Positions 28,551 to 37,811 are shown, numbered from the stretch's first letter. The stretch is DNA of 64,000 nucleotides from Siccirubricoccus phaeus (GCF_008360935.1 NZ_SRXO01000011.1:1-64000); one strand, 5' to 3'. Notes: generated by a model not told the origin, from the sequence alone. Numbers and translations: made by a program.

Positions 28551-29686
28551 ACCCCGCCGCCATCGCCCTCCGGCCCGGAGAGGGGCGCGCGATGCTGCGC
28601 CCTTCCCCACCCCTCCCCGAACAGCGCAGCGTGACGCTGCAATTCGACGACAACGCGTTGCTCCCCCTGCTCTATGGGGAACATGACCGCCATCTGGCGC
28701 GCATCGAGCAGCGATTGGGGATCAGGCTCGGCTCGCGCGGCAACCGGTTGACCATCGCGGGCCCCCAGGCCCCGACCGAGGTCGCGGAAGCCGCGCTGCG
28801 GGCGCTGTGGCGCAGGTTGGAAAAGGGCCAGGGCGTGACCACGGCGGATGTGGAGGCGGCGCTGCGCATGGCGGAGGGCGAGGCGGAGAACGACCCCCGC
28901 CTGCCGCTGCAGGACATGCCGGAGATCAGGACGCGGAAGGGCGCCATCGCCCCCCGCAGCCCGGCCCAGGCCGCCTACATCGAGATGCTGGCGCAGCAGG
29001 AGATGGTCTTCGGCATTGGCCCGGCCGGCACCGGCAAGACCTATCTGGCGGTCGCCCAGGGCGTCGCCCTGCTGCTGGCCGGACGGGTGGACCGCATCGT
29101 CCTCTCCCGCCCGGCGGTGGAGGCGGGGGAGCGCCTGGGCTTCCTGCCCGGCGACATGAAGGAGAAGGTGGACCCCTATCTCCGCCCCCTGTATGACGCG
29201 CTCCACGATATGATGCCGGCCGACCAGGTGGCGCGGAGGATCACCTCCGGCGAGATCGAGGTCGCTCCCCTGGCCTTCATGCGGGGACGCACGCTGGCGC
29301 ATTGCTACGCGATCCTCGACGAGGCGCAGAACACCACGCCGGCACAGATCAAGATGTTCCTGACCCGGATGGGCGAGGGGACACGCATGGTGATCACCGG
29401 CGACCCCACCCAGGTGGATCTGCCGGCAGGACAGAAAAGCGGGCTCGCCGAGGCCCTGCGCATCCTGGATGGGGTGCCGGGCATCGGGGTGGCCCGCTTC
29501 GACGAACGCGACGTGGTGCGCCACCCGTTGGTGGCGCGCATTGTCGCGGCTTATAGCCGCGCGGAGGAACGTGCGGCTTATAGCCGCGCGGAAGAGCGTG
29601 CGGCTTATGCGCGGGCCGATGCGGAGGCTGCGGAAACGCAGGCGGAGCGTCGGGGGAAGAAGGAACGCGATGGAACCGGGAAGTAG
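28547..29686 (+). CDS. PhoH-like protein (YbeZ type)
   Basis: A 379-aa ATPase of the PhoH family, thought to act with the YbeY nuclease in RNA metabolism. The P-loop is GPAGTGKT near residue 160, the second motif I-L-D-E-A-Q-N-T-T, and the T-G-D-P-T-Q-V-D-L sensor is clear. The N-terminus has the KH-like [11 protein letters not shown] segment. The TTG at 28547 overlaps the miaB stop; an ATG at 28592 is the alternative. The C-terminal tail carries a duplicated 9-residue unit AAYSRAEER and is charged. Confidence 0.92.
   Translation: MNPAAIALRPGEGRAMLRPSPPLPEQRSVTLQFDDNALLPLLYGEHDRHLARIEQRLGIRLGSRGNRLTIAGPQAPTEVAEAALRALWRRLEKGQGVTTADVEAALRMAEGEAENDPRLPLQDMPEIRTRKGAIAPRSPAQAAYIEMLAQQEMVFGIGPAGTGKTYLAVAQGVALLLAGRVDRIVLSRPAVEAGERLGFLPGDMKEKVDPYLRPLYDALHDMMPADQVARRITSGEIEVAPLAFMRGRTLAHCYAILDEAQNTTPAQIKMFLTRMGEGTRMVITGDPTQVDLPAGQKSGLAEALRILDGVPGIGVARFDERDVVRHPLVARIVAAYSRAEERAAYSRAEERAAYARADAEAAETQAERRGKKERDGTGK
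29551..29612. repeat. 27-bp in-frame duplication in the phoH tail
   Basis: GCTTATAGCCGCGCGGA occurs twice 27 bp apart, and a third, weaker unit (GCTTATGCGCGGGCC) follows. The repeat encodes AYSRAEERA. The two full copies differ at only two or three bases, so the duplication looks recent. Confidence 0.7.
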
Positions 29687-30212
29687 GTCACCCGGCGACG
29701 CCTGGGACGGGTCCCAGGCGGCAGCCGGGTTGTTTGGGGGTACTGCGCCGGAGGATGCCGGGCTGACGGTCTCGGTGGTCCTGGAGGCGCCTGGCTGGCG
29801 GCGGGCCTTGCCCAGGGTGGAAGCCCTGGCGCGGCGCGCCGCCACGGCCGCCCTGGCCGAAAGCGGCTCCACCGGCCATGTCACCGTGCTGCTGGCCGAT
29901 GACCGGGTGCTGAAGCGGCTGAACGCCGAGCATCGTGGCCAGGAGAAGCCGACCAACGTCCTCTCCTTCCCCGGCTACGGGCCGGAGCATCTGGGCGACA
30001 TCGCGCTGGCTCTCGGCGTGGTGGCGCGGGAGGCGAAGGCGGCCGGCAAGCGGCTCGCCGCGCATTTCGCCCATCTCGTCGCGCATGGCGCGCTGCACCT
30101 TGCCGGGCACGACCACCTGACCGCCGGCGATGCGCGGCGCATGGAACGCGCCGAGGCGCGCGCCCTGCACCGCCTCGGCCTGCCCAACCCCTGGCGGGGG
30201 GCGGGCGCATGA
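29670..30212 (+). CDS. ybeY: Endoribonuclease YbeY (rRNA maturation factor)
   Basis: Metal-dependent single-strand RNase for 16S rRNA 3' maturation and quality control (180 aa). The zinc site H-G-A-L-H-L-A-G-H-D-H is near the C-terminus (family form HGxLHLxGYDH). The R-x-L-N-x-x-x-R segment appears as L-K-R-L-N-A-E-H-R, and T-N-V-L-S-F-P is present. The start ATG lies inside the end of phoH (17-bp overlap), and the stop overlaps corC by 4 bp. About 40 low-similarity residues precede the domain. Confidence 0.93.
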   Translation: MEPGSRSPGDAWDGSQAAAGLFGGTAPEDAGLTVSVVLEAPGWRRALPRVEALARRAATAALAESGSTGHVTVLLADDRVLKRLNAEHRGQEKPTNVLSFPGYGPEHLGDIALALGVVAREAKAAGKRLAAHFAHLVAHGALHLAGHDHLTAGDARRMERAEARALHRLGLPNPWRGAGA

Positions 30213-31144
30213 GCCTCGCCAACGGCAATGGCGAGAGCCACCGGCGGGACGGCATCCTCTGGCGCCTGCAGGGGCTGCTCAGGAAGCGGGAGGCCGAGAG
30301 CGTCCGCGACCGCATGGAGGAGCTGATCGAGGAGGAGCCGCGCGAGTACAAGCCCGGCGGCCCCGACCAGGACGAGGATGACGATCTCAGCGCCCAGGAA
30401 CGCGCCCTGCTCGGCAACGTCCTCAAGCTGCGCGGCAAGACGGCGCTGGACGTGATGGTGCCGCGCGCCGACGTCATGGCGATGCCGGAGGATTTCACCC
30501 TGGAACAGGCGATCCGCCTGATCCAGCGGGACGGCCACAGCCGCTACCCGGTCTTCCGCGGCCAGCTCGACGAGATCGTCGGCATGGTCCACATCAAGGA
30601 CGTCTTCGCCAGCGTCGGCCGCGACGGGGCCTTCGACATGAAGGCGATCCTGCGCAAGCCGCTCTTCGTCGTGCCCTCCGTCCCGGTGCTGGACCTGCTG
30701 CTGCAGATGCGCACGGCGCGCATCCACATGGCGCTGGTGGTGGACGAGTATGGCGGCATCGACGGGCTCGTCACGATCGAGGACCTGGTCGAGACCATCG
30801 TCGGCGACATCTCCGACGAGCATGACGAGGACGTGCCGCCGCAGATGGTGGAGAAGCCGGACGGCACCATCGAGCTGGATGCGCGGACGCCGGTGGAGCT
30901 GTTCGAGAGCCGGATGGGCCCGGTGCTGACCGAGGAGGAGCGGGCCGCCGATATCGACACCATGGGCGGCCTGGTCTTCACCCTGGCCGGCCGCGTGCCG
31001 GCGAAGGGGGAGCTGGTCTCGCATTCCTCCGGCCTGGAATTCCGGGTGCTGGAGGCGGATCCGCGGCGCATCCGCAAGCTGCGGGTGCGGCGGCCAGGGG
31101 CGCAGGGAGCGCCAGGGGCGGGGCAGAAGCAGGCGGCGGAATAG
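30209..31144 (+). CDS. CorC/HlyC-type CBS-domain protein
   Basis: A 311-aa soluble protein: a charged N-terminus, the motif L-R-G-K-T-A-L-D-V-M-V-P-R-A-D-V, two CBS domains (residues about 80-200, including V-V-D-E-Y-G-G-I-D-G-L-V-T-I-E-D) and a C-terminal CorC_HlyC/transporter-associated domain (L-D-A-R-T-P-V-E-L-F). CorC-like proteins bind nucleotides and have been linked to magnesium/cobalt efflux. In many alphaproteobacteria lnt follows this gene; here it does not. Confidence 0.9.
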   Translation: MSLANGNGESHRRDGILWRLQGLLRKREAESVRDRMEELIEEEPREYKPGGPDQDEDDDLSAQERALLGNVLKLRGKTALDVMVPRADVMAMPEDFTLEQAIRLIQRDGHSRYPVFRGQLDEIVGMVHIKDVFASVGRDGAFDMKAILRKPLFVVPSVPVLDLLLQMRTARIHMALVVDEYGGIDGLVTIEDLVETIVGDISDEHDEDVPPQMVEKPDGTIELDARTPVELFESRMGPVLTEEERAADIDTMGGLVFTLAGRVPAKGELVSHSSGLEFRVLEADPRRIRKLRVRRPGAQGAPGAGQKQAAE

Positions 31145-31341
31145 GAGTCGGGGAATTTGACACCGGCCCCGACGCCGCGCGGGTAACGCCAGAACAATCA
31201 ATCGGTTAAGCAGCGGGCACAGCACTTGCTTCCGCCAGGGCGGTCGCCACCACGGCGGCCGTATCGGTAGCCATGACGGTCGCCATAACGGTCCGGCCCT
31301 GGCGAATCCGACAGCGCGGGACCCCTACGGAGCCAGGCTGC

Positions 31342-32457
31342 ATGAAGCTGTTTGCCACTGCCGGCGCGATCCTCGCGCTGGGCCTGCTGGGTGCGCCGGC
31401 CTGGGCCGCGCCGAGCTACGCCATCACCGATCTCGGCACGCTGGGCGGCACCAGCAGCCAGGGCCATGGCATCAACGCGTCCGAGCAGGTGACCGGCACC
31501 CGCCTCGTCACCGGCGTCGGCCCGGCGCATGCCTTCCGAACCGATGCGGCGGGGGCGATGGCCGATCTCGGCACCCTCGGCGGGACCAACAGCTACGGCC
31601 TCGGCGTCAACGCCGCCGGGCAGGTGGCGGGCTACAGCCAGGTCACCGGCGATGCCGCCTTCCGCGCCTTCCGGACCGATGCGGCGGGGGCGATGACCGA
31701 TCTCGGCACCCTTGGCGGGACCTACAGCGCCGGCCTCGGCATCAACGCCGCCGGCCTGGTGACCGGCTACAGCGATGTCGCCGGCAATGCCGCGGTGCAT
31801 GCCTTCCGGACCGATGCGGCCGGGGCAATGACGGATCTCGGCACCCTCGGCGGCAGCCGCAGCTATGGCGCCGGCATCAACGCCGCCGGTCAGGTCGCCG
31901 GCTACAGCAATGTCGCCGGCGACGCCGCGACGCATGCCTTCCGGACGGATGCGGCAGGGGCGATGACGGATCTCGGCACCCTCGGCGGGACCCATAGCTA
32001 CGGCCTCGGCCTCAACGCCGCCGGCCAGGTGACGGGCTACAGCCAGGTGGCCGGCAACGGCGCGGAGCATGCCTTCCTGACCGACGCGGCCGGGGTGATG
32101 ACGGATCTCGGCACCCTCGGCGGCGCCGACAGCTACGGCCGGAGCGTCAACGCCGCCGGCCAGGTGGTCGGCGAGAGCAGCACGGCCGGCGGCGCCATCC
32201 GCGCCTTCCTCTTTGCCGACGGGGTCATGTACGACCTGAACGACCTGATCGACAGCCTCGGCGGATGGCTGCTCTCGAATGCCAACGCCATCAATGATCT
32301 GGGCCAGATCGCCGGCTATGGCCTCTTCGGCGGCGAGGTCCACGCCTTCCTGCTGACCCCGCTGGACGAGGAGCCCACCGAGGTTCCGGAACCCGCCACG
32401 CTGGCGCTGTTCGGCCTGGCCCTGGCCGGGTTGGCCGGGCTGCGTCGCCACGCCTGA
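31342..32457 (+). CDS. HAF-repeat exported protein with PEP-CTERM sorting signal
   Basis: A 371-aa secreted protein: a signal peptide (MKLFATAGAILALGLLGAPA), then six successive 45-residue HAF-type repeats of the form D-L-G-T-L-G-G-T-x-S-Y-G-x-G-x-N-A-A-G-Q-V-x-G-Y-S, and a final V-P-E-P-A-T followed by a hydrophobic helix and R-R at the end. PEP-CTERM proteins are normally processed by an exosortase (EpsH family) and linked to exopolysaccharide; no exosortase gene is in the window. At DNA level the repeats recur exactly every 135 bp (31431, 31566, 31701, 31836, 31971, 32106). The 197 bp upstream contain short GGTCGCCA repeats. Confidence 0.88.
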   Translation: MKLFATAGAILALGLLGAPAWAAPSYAITDLGTLGGTSSQGHGINASEQVTGTRLVTGVGPAHAFRTDAAGAMADLGTLGGTNSYGLGVNAAGQVAGYSQVTGDAAFRAFRTDAAGAMTDLGTLGGTYSAGLGINAAGLVTGYSDVAGNAAVHAFRTDAAGAMTDLGTLGGSRSYGAGINAAGQVAGYSNVAGDAATHAFRTDAAGAMTDLGTLGGTHSYGLGLNAAGQVTGYSQVAGNGAEHAFLTDAAGVMTDLGTLGGADSYGRSVNAAGQVVGESSTAGGAIRAFLFADGVMYDLNDLIDSLGGWLLSNANAINDLGQIAGYGLFGGEVHAFLLTPLDEEPTEVPEPATLALFGLALAGLAGLRRHA

Positions 32458-32600
32458 TTCCGGGGGGCCGGTTCTCCGGCCGGCCTGCAGCCGCGCAGGC
32501 CGCCCGCGCCCGGTGGCGCGACAGGCTGGCCGGAGATTGGCGCCCGGCGTCCGAGCGGCCCTGGGTGCGCCGCGCCCGGGGCGGGAGGGCTTGCCCCCGG

Positions 32601-33572
32601 CTATTCGTCCCGCCGCGGCCGGGCCAGCAATCGCTCCATGGCCGCCGGCACGGTCAGCTCCCCCGCCACCAGCGCCGCCACCGCCTCGCAGATCGGCAGC
32701 TCCACCCCGGCCGCCGCGGCGCGCGCCACCAGCGCCGGGGCGGTGGCGACGCCTTCCGCCACGCTCACCTTTCCCGCCAGCGCCTGGGCGATGCTCTCCC
32801 CCCGCCCCAGCGCCAGCCCCAGCGCGGTGTTGCGGCTGGTGGGGCCGGTCGCGGTCAGCAGCAGGTCGCCCATGCCGGACAGGCCGGAAGCGGTTTCCGC
32901 CTTCCCACCCAGCGCCACCACCAGCCTGGCCAGCTCCGCCAGCCCGCGCGTCACCAGCGCCGCCCGGGCATTCTCCCCGAGGCCGGCGCCGATCACCGCC
33001 CCGGCAGCGATGGCGATGACGTTCTTCGCCGCCCCGCCCACCTGTACGCCCACCGGATCCTCGCTGCCATAGAGCCGGAAGGCGGGGGTGCCGAGCGCCG
33101 CCGCCACCTCTGCCCGCAACGCCGCATCGGTGCTAGCCACCACCGCGGCGGCGGGCAGGCCGGCCGCCACCTCGGCGGCGAAATTCGGGCCGGAGAGCAT
33201 GGCGGCGGGAAGGCCCAGATGGGTCTCCGCCAGCACTTCCAGCGGCAGGCGCAGCGTCCCGCGTTCCACCCCCTTGGCGGCGACCAGCGCCGGCGGCAGA
33301 GCCAGGCCGGCGATGACGCCGCGCAGATGCTGCGCCGGCACGGCGAGCACCGCGAACCCCGCCCCTTGCAGCGCCGCCGCCGCGTCCGCCTCCGGCCGCA
33401 CCCCTGCCGGCAGCGCCACCCCCGGCAGATGCCGCGCATTCTCCCGCGCGGCCGCCATGGCCGCGACGCGCGCCGGGTCGCGGCCCCAGAGGGCGATTTC
33501 CGCCCCCGCCCGCGCCGCCTGCACGGAAAGCGCCGTGCCCCAGGCGCCGGCGCCGAGCACCGCGATGCGCAT
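32601..33572 (-). CDS. gpsA: Glycerol-3-phosphate dehydrogenase [NAD(P)+]
   Basis: Makes sn-glycerol-3-phosphate from dihydroxyacetone phosphate for phospholipid synthesis (323 aa). The NAD-binding GAGAWGTAL is at residues 7-15; the substrate domain has S-G-P-N-F-A-A-E-V, G-G-A-A-K-N-V-I-A-I-A-A-G, and the catalytic region G-L-S-G-M-G-D-L-L-L-T with S-R-N. The ATG directly follows the rlmJ stop codon without a gap, so the two form an operon. Confidence 0.96.
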   Translation of the reverse strand: MRIAVLGAGAWGTALSVQAARAGAEIALWGRDPARVAAMAAARENARHLPGVALPAGVRPEADAAAALQGAGFAVLAVPAQHLRGVIAGLALPPALVAAKGVERGTLRLPLEVLAETHLGLPAAMLSGPNFAAEVAAGLPAAAVVASTDAALRAEVAAALGTPAFRLYGSEDPVGVQVGGAAKNVIAIAAGAVIGAGLGENARAALVTRGLAELARLVVALGGKAETASGLSGMGDLLLTATGPTSRNTALGLALGRGESIAQALAGKVSVAEGVATAPALVARAAAAGVELPICEAVAALVAGELTVPAAMERLLARPRRDE

Positions 33573-34400
33573 CTATTCCTCCGCCAGCCGGGTCATGGCC
33601 CAGCCCTGCCCGGCCTCGCCCAGCCCCAGCCGTTCCAGCAGCGCGGCGAGGATGGCGCTGCCCTCCGCCTCGAAGCGGAAGGGCGGGTTGGCCACCAGCA
33701 GCCCGCTGCCATTCAGCCGGTCCGCCGCCACCGGCTCCCGCAGCCAGAGCTCCGCCGCCACCAGGTCGCGCAGCCCGGCCGCCTGCAGCGCGTGGTGGAA
33801 GGCGCGGATGGGGGCGCGGTGCTTCACCGGGTACCAGCAGGCCACCGGCAGGCCACGGCAGCGCTTCGCCAGCAGCGCCAGGGCATCCGTCATGCGGTCG
33901 AATTCCCCCTCCTGCTCGAAGGGCGGGTCGATGAGGATGAGGCCGCGCTTTTCCGGGAAGGGGGTCAGGGCGCGCAGCGCCTCCCACCCGTCGCGCCTGT
34001 GCACCGCCACCTGCGGGTCGCTGCGGAAGCGGGCGCGGAGCTGGGCGTGGTCCTCCGGGTGCAGCTCGCAGGCCATCAGCCGGTCTTGCGGCCGCAGCAG
34101 GGCGCGGGTGAGGGCAGGGGAGCCGGGGTAGCGCGCCGGGGCGCCGAAGCCGCGGCAGAGGGCGACGTAATCGGCCAGCGGCCCCTCGGCGACGTCCAGC
34201 AACCGGCCGATGCCGGCGCGCCATTCCCCGGTGCGCTCGGCTTCCGGCGCGGCCAGCTCATAGCCGCCGGTGCCGGCATGGGTGTCCAGCACGGCGAAGG
34301 GGGCGGGCTTGGCCGAGAGGGCCTGCAGCAGCCGGACGAGCAAAGCGTGCTTCAGGCAGTCCGCGGCGTTCCCGGCGTGGAAGGCGTGGCGGTAATTCAC
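33573..34400 (-). CDS. rlmJ: 23S rRNA (adenine(2030)-N6)-methyltransferase RlmJ
   Basis: Methylates A2030 of 23S rRNA (275 aa). The N-terminus N-Y-R-H-A-F-H-A-G-N-A-A-D-C-L-K-H is the family hallmark; the SAM motif is L-D-T-H-A-G-T-G-G-Y and the catalytic motif I-L-I-D-P-P-F-E (D-P-P-F/Y type). The GTG start is placed at the hallmark because everything upstream is repeat DNA. Its stop abuts gpsA. Confidence 0.94.
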   Translation of the reverse strand: MNYRHAFHAGNAADCLKHALLVRLLQALSAKPAPFAVLDTHAGTGGYELAAPEAERTGEWRAGIGRLLDVAEGPLADYVALCRGFGAPARYPGSPALTRALLRPQDRLMACELHPEDHAQLRARFRSDPQVAVHRRDGWEALRALTPFPEKRGLILIDPPFEQEGEFDRMTDALALLAKRCRGLPVACWYPVKHRAPIRAFHHALQAAGLRDLVAAELWLREPVAADRLNGSGLLVANPPFRFEAEGSAILAALLERLGLGEAGQGWAMTRLAEE

Positions 34401-34487
34401 GCCCCGCCGGTAGCCCCGTGACGGGGCGCCGGCAATGGCCTGGCGATGCCCGCGGCGGGAGTTTTGGGGAAGTCCTAACGAAAACGG

Positions 34488-34740
34488 GAAGAAAGGTCGG
34501 GGGCTTTGCTCCCAAACCCCCACCAGGGGCTCTGCCCCTGACCCCGCCGGGGAGGCGCGGTGAAGGCAGCGCCTTCACCCCCGGACCCCGGCGGGAGTTT
34601 TGCACCGGTGGGTTCAGCCAGCAAACTTATGGCGGGGTCCGGGGGAAGCCTTCCCCCCGGCGGAGGTGCAGGAGGCAGCGCCTCCTGCTGGGGGTTTGGG
34701 GGCAACGCCCCCAATCCTTCCGTGTTTTTCCGCCGGCCAG
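34488..34740. repeat. GC-rich element with 35-nt core, copy 3
   Basis: The gap from 34401 to 34742 is almost wholly this element. Nested palindromes (GGGGCTCTGCCCC, GAAGGCAGCGCCTTC, GGAGGCAGCGCCTCC, GGGGGCAACGCCCCC) flank a core at 34595-34629 that begins GAGTTTTGCACCGGTGGG and ends GCAAACTTA. GGACCCCGG on the left and GGGGTCC on the right complete the inverted arrangement. Confidence 0.7.
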
Positions 34741-34742
34741 CC

Positions 34743-35477
34743 TCAGCCCCGGCCGTGGGAGACCACCGCCCCATGCCGCGCCTCCCCCGGCAGGCAGAGT
34801 GCGGCGATTCCCGGCGCCACCTCCGCCGGCTGGGTCAGCCCGGCTGGGTTCTCGCCCGGCATTGCCGTGGCGCGGAGCTGGGTGGCGACCGAGCCGGGGT
34901 CGAAGAGGTTCACCCGCAGCCTGGTATTCGCCGTCTCCGCCGCCCAGGCGAGCGCCAAATGAAGCTGCCCCGCCTTGCCGAAGCCGTAGAGGCCCCAATA
35001 GGCGCGCGGCGCCGCCGCCACCGCATCGGTCAGCACCACGGCGCGGCCGGCGGCGGCGGCGCGCAGCGGCGGGTCGCAGGTGCGGATCAGCCGCCAGGTG
35101 GCCGAGAGGTTCACCGCCACCGCCTCCTGCCAGTCCCGCGGCATGATGTGGGCGACGGGCGTCAGCTTGGCCAGCAGGCCCGCTGCATGCACCAGGATGT
35201 CCAGCCGCCCGAAGCGGTTGAGGATGGAGGGGCCGAGCAGGTCGAGCTTCTCGCCATCCTTCACCAGGTCCAGCGGGAAGAGCGTCGCCTGCCCGCCCGC
35301 TGCGCGGATCCGGTCGTCCAGCTCCTCCAGCGCGCCCTGGGTGCGGGCGGTCAGCACGCAATGCGCGCCGAGCCGGGCGAGTTCCAGCGCCGTCGCGGCG
35401 CCGATGCCGCGGGAGGCGCCGGTGATCAGCGCGACCGAGCCTTCGAGCGGGCGCAGGGCGCCTTCCGTGGCGGTCAT
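34743..35477 (-). CDS. YciK-like short-chain dehydrogenase with altered active site
   Basis: A 244-aa SDR-fold protein: the TGASRGIG nucleotide motif near residue 20, L-D-L-V-K-D, V-H-A-A-G and the Y-G-F-G-K motif (Y-x-x-x-K). Counting back 13 residues from the Tyr, where classical SDRs have the catalytic Ser, gives Asp in V-L-T-D-A-V-A; the homologous YciK region reads T-S-S-S/V. The R-A-Y-W-G-L-Y segment matches YciK (R-A-N-W-G-A-Y). Activity as a dehydrogenase is therefore doubtful. It lies downstream of purF on the same strand after a 180-bp gap. Confidence 0.8.
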   Translation of the reverse strand: MTATEGALRPLEGSVALITGASRGIGAATALELARLGAHCVLTARTQGALEELDDRIRAAGGQATLFPLDLVKDGEKLDLLGPSILNRFGRLDILVHAAGLLAKLTPVAHIMPRDWQEAVAVNLSATWRLIRTCDPPLRAAAAGRAVVLTDAVAAAPRAYWGLYGFGKAGQLHLALAWAAETANTRLRVNLFDPGSVATQLRATAMPGENPAGLTQPAEVAPGIAALCLPGEARHGAVVSHGRG

Positions 35478-35657
35478 CGGCCGCCGGCCCCAGGGCGAGC
35501 GACGGGCGAGGCGCCGGCGACCCTTGCGGCGGCGCCTTCAGGCGGCGGCATGGCGTATCCTGTGGCTGTCATCCGGCCGTGCCCATGCCCGGCCGAGCGG
35601 GCCGCGCCGGCGGCCGGTACGGCGAACCCTTCCAACGCTGTCATCGCAACCGCCGCG

Positions 35658-37139
35658 CTACCCCGCCTGCAGCAGCGAAAGCTGCCGGTCATTGTTGTCC
35701 TGGCTGTCGGTCAGCGGAATGGCGTAGTCGCCGGTGAAGCAGGCATCGCAGTAGCGCGGCTTGGCCGGGTCCCGCCCCTTCTGGCCGAGGGCGCGGTACA
35801 GCCCGTCGATCGAGATATAGGCCAGGCTGTCCACGCCGATGATCTGCGCCATCTCTTCCAGATCGTGCTTCGCCGCCAGCAGCTTGCCGCGCTCCGGCGT
35901 GTCGATGCCGTAATAGCAGCTATGGGTGGTGGGCGGGGAGGAGATGCGCATATGCACCTCCTTGGCGCCGGCGGCGCGGACCATCTCGACGATCTTCTTG
36001 CTGGTGGTGCCGCGGACGATCGAATCGTCCACCAGGATCACCCTTTTGCCTTCCAGCATCGGCCTATTGGCGCTGTGCTTGAGCTTGACGCCCAGATGGC
36101 GGATCTGGTCGGTCGGCTCGATGAAGGTGCGGCCGACATAGTGGTTGCGGATGATGCCGAGCTCGAAAGGGATGCCGCTTTCCGCCGCATAGCCCATGGC
36201 GGCCGGCACCCCGCTGTCCGGCACCGGCACCACCACATCGGCCGGCACCGCGCTCTCCCGCGCCAGCTCGGCGCCGATGCGCTTGCGCGTCTCGTAGACC
36301 GGCGTGCCCTCCACCACGGAGTCGGGGCGGGCGAAGTAGATGTATTCGAAGATGCAGAAGCGGTCCTGGTGCTTGCCGAAGGGCTTGATGCTGTGCACGC
36401 CCTGGTCGTCGATGACGATGATCTCGCCCGGGTCGATGTCCCGCACGAATTCCGCGCTGACGATGTCGAGGGCGCAGGTCTCCGACGACAGCACCCAGGA
36501 GGGCGGCTGGCCATCCGTGCCGCCGAGCCGCCCCAGCACCAGCGGCCGCACGCCGAGCGGGTCCCGCGCGCCGATCAGCGCGCCATTGTGCAGCGCGACC
36601 AGCGAATAGGCGCCCTGCACCTGGCGCAGCGCGTCGATCAGCCGGTCCACCACGGTGGAGTAGAGGCTGATGGCGATGAGGTGGATGAACACCTCCGAGT
36701 CGGTCGTGCTCTGGAACAGGCAGCCGCGCTGCACCAGGGAACGGCGGAGGCCGAGCGCATTGGTAAGGTTGCCGTTATGCGCCACGGCGAAGCCGCCGAA
36801 GGCGAAATCGGCATAGAGCGGCTGGACGTTGCGCAGCGCCGTCTCGCCGGTGGTAGCGTAACGGTTGTGGCCAACCGCGGCGCGGCCCTTCAGCGTTGCC
36901 ATCACCTTGGGGTCGGAGAAGGTGTCGCCGACCAGCCCCTGGCCCTTATGGGCGTGGAAGATGCCGCCATCATCCAGGGCGACGATGCCCGCGGCTTCCT
37001 GCCCCCGGTGCTGCAGCGCATGCAGGCCGAGCGCGGTGAGGGCGGCGGCGTCGGTGGCGTTCCACACGCCGAAGACGCCGCATTCCTCGTGGAATTTATC
37101 GTCCTCGCCTGACCAGGGCTGGGTGGACATCTCGGGCAT
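35658..37139 (-). CDS. purF: Amidophosphoribosyltransferase
   Basis: First committed step of purine synthesis: PRPP plus glutamine gives 5-phosphoribosylamine (493 aa). The N-terminal nucleophile glutaminase domain starts at Cys20 in E-E-C-G-V-F-G-V, so a short propeptide of 19 residues is expected to be removed. H-R-G-Q-E-A-A-G and G-H-N-R-Y-A-T-T-G follow. The PRPP site is V-I-L-V-D-D-S-I-V-R-G-T-T. Near the end C-Y-Y-G-I-D-T-P matches Fe-S-type PurF. The start MPEMSTQPW has AGGAG at suitable spacing. cvpA lies 8 bp upstream. Confidence 0.96.
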   Translation of the reverse strand: MPEMSTQPWSGEDDKFHEECGVFGVWNATDAAALTALGLHALQHRGQEAAGIVALDDGGIFHAHKGQGLVGDTFSDPKVMATLKGRAAVGHNRYATTGETALRNVQPLYADFAFGGFAVAHNGNLTNALGLRRSLVQRGCLFQSTTDSEVFIHLIAISLYSTVVDRLIDALRQVQGAYSLVALHNGALIGARDPLGVRPLVLGRLGGTDGQPPSWVLSSETCALDIVSAEFVRDIDPGEIIVIDDQGVHSIKPFGKHQDRFCIFEYIYFARPDSVVEGTPVYETRKRIGAELARESAVPADVVVPVPDSGVPAAMGYAAESGIPFELGIIRNHYVGRTFIEPTDQIRHLGVKLKHSANRPMLEGKRVILVDDSIVRGTTSKKIVEMVRAAGAKEVHMRISSPPTTHSCYYGIDTPERGKLLAAKHDLEEMAQIIGVDSLAYISIDGLYRALGQKGRDPAKPRYCDACFTGDYAIPLTDSQDNNDRQLSLLQAG

Positions 37140-37147
37140 CGCTCTCC

Positions 37148-37708
37148 TCACGTCCGGTTCCGGGCCGGCGGGCGGATGAAGTCCTCGAGCGTCGGGACCC
37201 GCGGGTTGGGCGGCTCGGCGACACGGGGGCGGTATTCGGGCGGCAGATGCGCCACCAGCCAGCGCGCGCCGTCGACCACGAGCGGCAGCGAACGGGCGTC
37301 GCGTACCGGCTCCGGCCAGCGCTCGGCGGCGGGGAGGAGCATGCCGCCGATGATATAGGTGAGAATGACCAGAAAGGCACCCCGGGCGAGGCCGAAAAGC
37401 AGGCCGAGGGCGCGGTCCGTGCTGCCGAGGATACTGTCCTGCACGCGCCGGGCGATCAGGGCGATGAGGAGCTTCAGGACCAGCAGCACCACCAGGAACA
37501 CGCCGCCGGCCGCCAGCGCGTCCGCCAGCCAGGGCGGGTCCACCGATTCGGCCAGGAAGGGCACCACGCGCGGGCGCAGGATGAGGGCCAGGATGGCGGC
37601 GCCGATCCAGGCGCCGACCCCCAGAACCTCATGCACCAGCCCCCGCATGAAGGCGAGCCCCGCCGAGACGACGAGCACCGCCACCACCACGCCGTCCACC
37701 CAGGTCAT
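37148..37708 (-). CDS. cvpA: CvpA family membrane protein
   Basis: A 186-aa inner-membrane protein with four hydrophobic helices, starting M-T-W-V-D-G-V-V-V-A-V-L-V-V-S. The conserved R-G-L-V-H-E-V-L-G-V and D-R-A-L-G-L-L-F-G-L-A-R-G motifs mark the CvpA family (colicin V production, link to purine synthesis). cvpA directly before purF is the classical order. The tail from residue 160 is Pro/Arg-rich and cytoplasmic or periplasmic without clear motifs. Confidence 0.92.
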   Translation of the reverse strand: MTWVDGVVVAVLVVSAGLAFMRGLVHEVLGVGAWIGAAILALILRPRVVPFLAESVDPPWLADALAAGGVFLVVLLVLKLLIALIARRVQDSILGSTDRALGLLFGLARGAFLVILTYIIGGMLLPAAERWPEPVRDARSLPLVVDGARWLVAHLPPEYRPRVAEPPNPRVPTLEDFIRPPARNRT

Positions 37709-37811
37709 CGGCGGGGGTATAGCGGCGGCGGGGCGGCGGAGTCCACGCGGCGGGCGCCAGGCGTTGCGGACCGGCGGGAGTCCGCCGCGCTGCCTGCTGG
37801 GGCCGGGGCCT

